Assembly (NCBI GenBank): GCA_964530225.1
Contig: CAZHBA010000023.1
Coordinates: forward strand, 1 to 8,170
DNA from: CAZHBA01 sp964530225
Lineage (GTDB): Bacteria > Pseudomonadota > Alphaproteobacteria > UBA6615
DNA: 8,170 bases
Reading direction: 5' to 3'
Below, one piece after another: positions 6,313-8,170 of the stretch. A program made the position numbers and the translations under genes. The notes under the pieces are model-generated. The model was not told where the DNA came from. It was given only the letters and a program-made list of their open reading frames with translations, and made no database searches. How positions within the stretch are numbered: position 1 is the stretch's first letter; each line of letters starts with the position of its first letter.

Positions 6313-6413
6313 ACCCTCCATCCTGTCCCTCCCCCACAAGGGGAGAAGGAATTAAGGCTGTAGTAATCTCGATAAAAAGTCCTCCCACTTAATGGGGGAG
6401 GGATGGGTGGGGT
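6313..6413. repeat. Fold-back intergenic repeat of about 100 bp
   Basis: Two halves face each other. TCCCTCCCCCA (6326-6336) is an exact 11-nt inverted copy of TGGGGGAGGGA (6393-6403), and the similarity continues imperfectly outward (ACCC...ATCC against GGATGGG...GGGT) and inward. Each half also forms its own small hairpin: CTCCCC/GGGGAG at 6329-6345 with loop CACAA, and CCTCCC/GGGAGG at 6381-6401. The element fills much of the non-coding gap between the DUF962 start and asd. Its look (C-runs, short AT loop, G-runs) resembles dispersed palindromic repeats that I recall from intergenic regions of many Alphaproteobacteria; copy number in this genome cannot be judged here. Confidence 0.65.
6394..6412 (+). 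other. G-quadruplex motif upstream of asd
   Basis: GGGGGAGGGATGGGTGGGG fits the canonical pattern of four G-runs of at least three with loops of 1, 2 and 1 bases, the class expected to fold most stably. It is on the asd coding strand, 107 nt before the asd ATG, and forms the right arm of the fold-back repeat, so quadruplex and hairpin would compete. Whether it lies in the asd mRNA depends on a promoter I cannot place. Confidence 0.55.
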
Positions 6414-6519
6414 GATGTCTTACCAATGTAGCCTTGCAAATCGCGGCTCTGGCGCTTAATTGATCGCTAACAAGTGCCCAGATAGTTTAGCGTGCGGTCC
6501 CAAAACCGGAATTGATACG

Positions 6520-7536
6520 ATGGGTTACAAAATTGCCGTTGTCGGCGCGACGGGCAATGTCGGCCGGGAGATGCTGCAAACGCTGTATGAACGCGACTTT
6601 CCCGCTGACGAGGTAGTGGCGCTGGCGAGCGAACGTTCTGTCGGCCGCGAGGTTTCGTTTGGCGAGCGCGAGCCGCTGAGTGTGCTGTCGCTGGCCGATT
6701 ATGACTTCACTGGCACCGATATTGCGCTGTTTTCGCCGGGTTCAGCTGTATCAGCGGAATTTGCGCCGAAAGCGGCGGCGGCAGGCTGCATCGTCATCGA
6801 CAACACGTCACAGTTCCGCATGGACCCGGATATTCCACTGATCGTGCCGGAAGTGAATTCTGACGCGGTTGCCGGCTACACAAAGCGCAACATTATCGCC
6901 AACCCCAACTGTTCGACCATGCAGTTAGTCGTTGCCCTGAAGCCGCTGCACGAGACCTTCGGTATCGAGCGCGTCGTTGTCGCCACCTACCAGTCGGTCT
7001 CCGGCGCTGGCAAGGACGCGATGGACGAGTTGTTCAACCAGACCCGCGCGGTCTATGTGAACGACCCGATTGAGAAAAAGCAATTTACCAAGCAGATCGC
7101 CTTCAACGTCATTCCCCACGTCGACACCTTCATGGACGACGGCTCGACGCGCGAGGAATGGAAGATGGTGGTGGAGACCAAGAAGATCCTGGATCCCGAC
7201 ATCCGGATCGTTGCCACCTGCGTGCGCGTGCCCACCTTCATTGGCCACGGCGAGGCGGTTCACGTGGAATTCGCGCGGCCCGTATCCGTCGAAGAGGCGC
7301 GCGCCGCCCTGAAGGCGATGCCCGGCGTGACCGTCGTCGATCACCGGGCCGACGAGGGATACGTCACCCCCGCCGAGTGCGCCGGCGAAGACGCCGTCTT
7401 CGTCAGCCGCATCCGCAAGGATCCGACGGTCGAGAACGGCCTTGCCCTATGGGTGGTCGCCGACAACCTGCGCAAGGGCGCGGCGTTGAACATCGTGCAG
7501 ATGGTCGAATGGATGCTGGAGGACGGCTGCCTCTAA
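6520..7536 (+). CDS. asd: Aspartate-semialdehyde dehydrogenase
   Basis: Asd reduces aspartyl phosphate with NADPH to aspartate-semialdehyde, the branch point to lysine/diaminopimelate, threonine and methionine. The product has 338 residues, the usual size. It starts MGYKIAVVGATGNVGREML (nucleotide-binding loop GATGNVG, residues 9-15), has substrate-binding Arg100 (NTSQFRM) and the catalytic Cys131 in NPNCST. Gln158 lies in YQSVSGAGKDAMDEL, with Arg236 and His243 in CVRVPTFIGHGEAV, and the closing VENGLALWVVADNLRKGAALN. The ATG at 6520 is preferred over the upstream TTG at 6460, which adds residues absent from the family; the ribosome-binding site is poor (CCGGA at 6506-6510). Third-position GC rises from roughly two thirds in codons 1-138 to nearly nine tenths afterwards (hand count). 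dapA follows after 51 nt, so the two probably form an operon. Confidence 0.97.
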   Translation: MGYKIAVVGATGNVGREMLQTLYERDFPADEVVALASERSVGREVSFGEREPLSVLSLADYDFTGTDIALFSPGSAVSAEFAPKAAAAGCIVIDNTSQFRMDPDIPLIVPEVNSDAVAGYTKRNIIANPNCSTMQLVVALKPLHETFGIERVVVATYQSVSGAGKDAMDELFNQTRAVYVNDPIEKKQFTKQIAFNVIPHVDTFMDDGSTREEWKMVVETKKILDPDIRIVATCVRVPTFIGHGEAVHVEFARPVSVEEARAALKAMPGVTVVDHRADEGYVTPAECAGEDAVFVSRIRKDPTVENGLALWVVADNLRKGAALNIVQMVEWMLEDGCL

Positions 7537-7587
7537 GGCAGGCGCCTTGCCAGCCGGAGGTACCCCCGAAGAGAGGGGAGCGATCCG

Positions 7588-8170
7588 ATGACCGACTTCG
7601 CAAGCTTCGGCCGGGTCTTCACTGCCATGGTCACGCCCATGCGCGACGACGGCTCCGTGGACGTGGCGCAGGCCACTGCGCTCGCGGCGGCGCTCCTGGA
7701 GACCGGCAGCGACGGCCTCGTCATCTGCGGCACGACCGGGGAGGCCTCCACGCTGGAGTTCGAGGAGGAGCGCACGCTCTTTCGCGAGATCCTGCCCGTC
7801 TGCCGGGAACACGGCGTCGCACTCGTCGCCGGGACGGGATCGAACAGCACCCGCACCGCGATCGACAGCTCGCGACGGGCCGAGGAGATCGGCGTCGATG
7901 GGTTGCTTTTGGTGGTGCCCTACTACAACAAGCCCTCGCAGGAGGGGATGTACCGGCACTTCCGTGCTATCGCGGAGGCGGTGACGCTGCCCTGCATCCT
8001 CTACAACGTACCCAGCCGCACCGGGATCAGCATGAGCGCGGCCACGCAGCTGCGCCTCGCCCGCGACGTCTCAAACATCCGCGGCACCAAGGAAGCCAGC
8101 GGCGACCTCGATCTGATCGGGGAGATCATCGAAGGCGCCCCCCAGGGCTTCCGCGTCTGGAGCGGTAACG
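7588..8170 (+). CDS. dapA: 4-hydroxy-tetrahydrodipicolinate synthase, 5' part
   Basis: DapA condenses aspartate-semialdehyde with pyruvate, the first committed step to diaminopimelate and lysine. The gene runs off the right edge; 194 codons are visible with no stop. TIM-barrel aldolase motifs are intact: FTAMVTP (11-17), GTTGEASTL with Thr49 and Thr50, and VVPYYNKPSQEGMYRHF with Tyr113 of the proton relay. YNVPSRTG follows with Tyr139 and Arg144, then GTKEASGDLD with the Schiff-base Lys167. The ATG at 7588 follows a strong GAGAGGGGAG (7571-7580). A CCCC run at 7564-7567 could pair with the GGGG of that site, but only over four bases. Third-position GC is about 91% by hand count, above the other genes here, with frequent CTC and GGG codons. 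The N-terminal FGRVFTAMVTP style recalls Firmicute, Actinobacterial or Chloroflexus-type DapA rather than alphaproteobacterial DapA. Confidence 0.96.
   Translation, partial: MTDFASFGRVFTAMVTPMRDDGSVDVAQATALAAALLETGSDGLVICGTTGEASTLEFEEERTLFREILPVCREHGVALVAGTGSNSTRTAIDSSRRAEEIGVDGLLLVVPYYNKPSQEGMYRHFRAIAEAVTLPCILYNVPSRTGISMSAATQLRLARDVSNIRGTKEASGDLDLIGEIIEGAPQGFRVWSGN

Noticed and set aside
6460..6488. A possible asd promoter, TTGATC - 17 nt - TAGTTT
   Set aside because: The -35 is fair but the -10 matches only three of six bases; in a GC-rich genome this is too weak to annotate.
7535..7548. AAGGC / GCCTT hairpin right after the asd stop
   Set aside because: Five pairs with a 4-nt loop and no T-tract; it probably does not separate asd from dapA.
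7158..8168. A 336-codon open frame on the + strand, one frame off from asd and dapA
   Set aside because: It is Arg/Gly-rich, typical of the shadow frame of high-GC3 genes, and it overlaps two genes with intact catalytic motifs. Its length reflects the GC3 rise in this part of the window.

Overview
The window looks like chromosome of a moderately GC-rich Alphaproteobacterium, probably Rhodospirillales-like. The evidence is the end of a trmD-rplS ribosomal operon running into leuCDB and then asd, alphaproteobacterial-style TrmD, LeuB and Asd motifs, and strong purine-rich Shine-Dalgarno sites. The taxonomic placement is inferred from gene order and motif style, not from a database search.

Layout. 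1-930: 3' part of trmD (tRNA m1G37 methyltransferase), whose stop overlaps the rplS start (ribosomal protein L19). 931-1053: a structured leader with a 7-nt direct repeat and a terminator-like hairpin with a T-tract, immediately before leuC. 1054-4720: leuC, a small RDD-family membrane protein, leuD and leuB, all on the + strand. LeuCD (isopropylmalate isomerase) and LeuB (isopropylmalate dehydrogenase) carry out the middle and late steps of leucine synthesis. The RDD gene lies between the two isomerase subunit genes with gaps of only 9 and 11 nt. 4721-6519: an accessory stretch between leuB and asd. It holds a small exported protein of unknown function, a GTG-start SAM-dependent methyltransferase, and a convergent DUF962/Mpo1-like membrane protein whose reading frame crosses an eight-base homopolymer. 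It also holds a fold-back intergenic repeat containing a very short-loop G-quadruplex motif. 6520-8170: asd (aspartate-semialdehyde dehydrogenase) and the 5' two thirds of dapA (dihydrodipicolinate synthase). These are consecutive steps toward diaminopimelate and lysine, with Asd also feeding threonine and methionine.

Most of the window is ordinary branched-chain and aspartate-family biosynthesis. The points worth a second look are: (a) an attenuator-like arrangement ahead of leuC; (b) the RDD gene embedded in leuCD; (c) a probable one-base homopolymer error or slippage site in the DUF962 gene; (d) the fold-back repeat with a G-quadruplex motif upstream of asd; (e) a step in third-position GC inside asd that continues into a dapA of a type that does not look alphaproteobacterial. 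The last suggests recombination, transfer or an assembly join. I see no CRISPR array, tRNA, rRNA, transposase or phage gene, and no clear multi-gene novel system.
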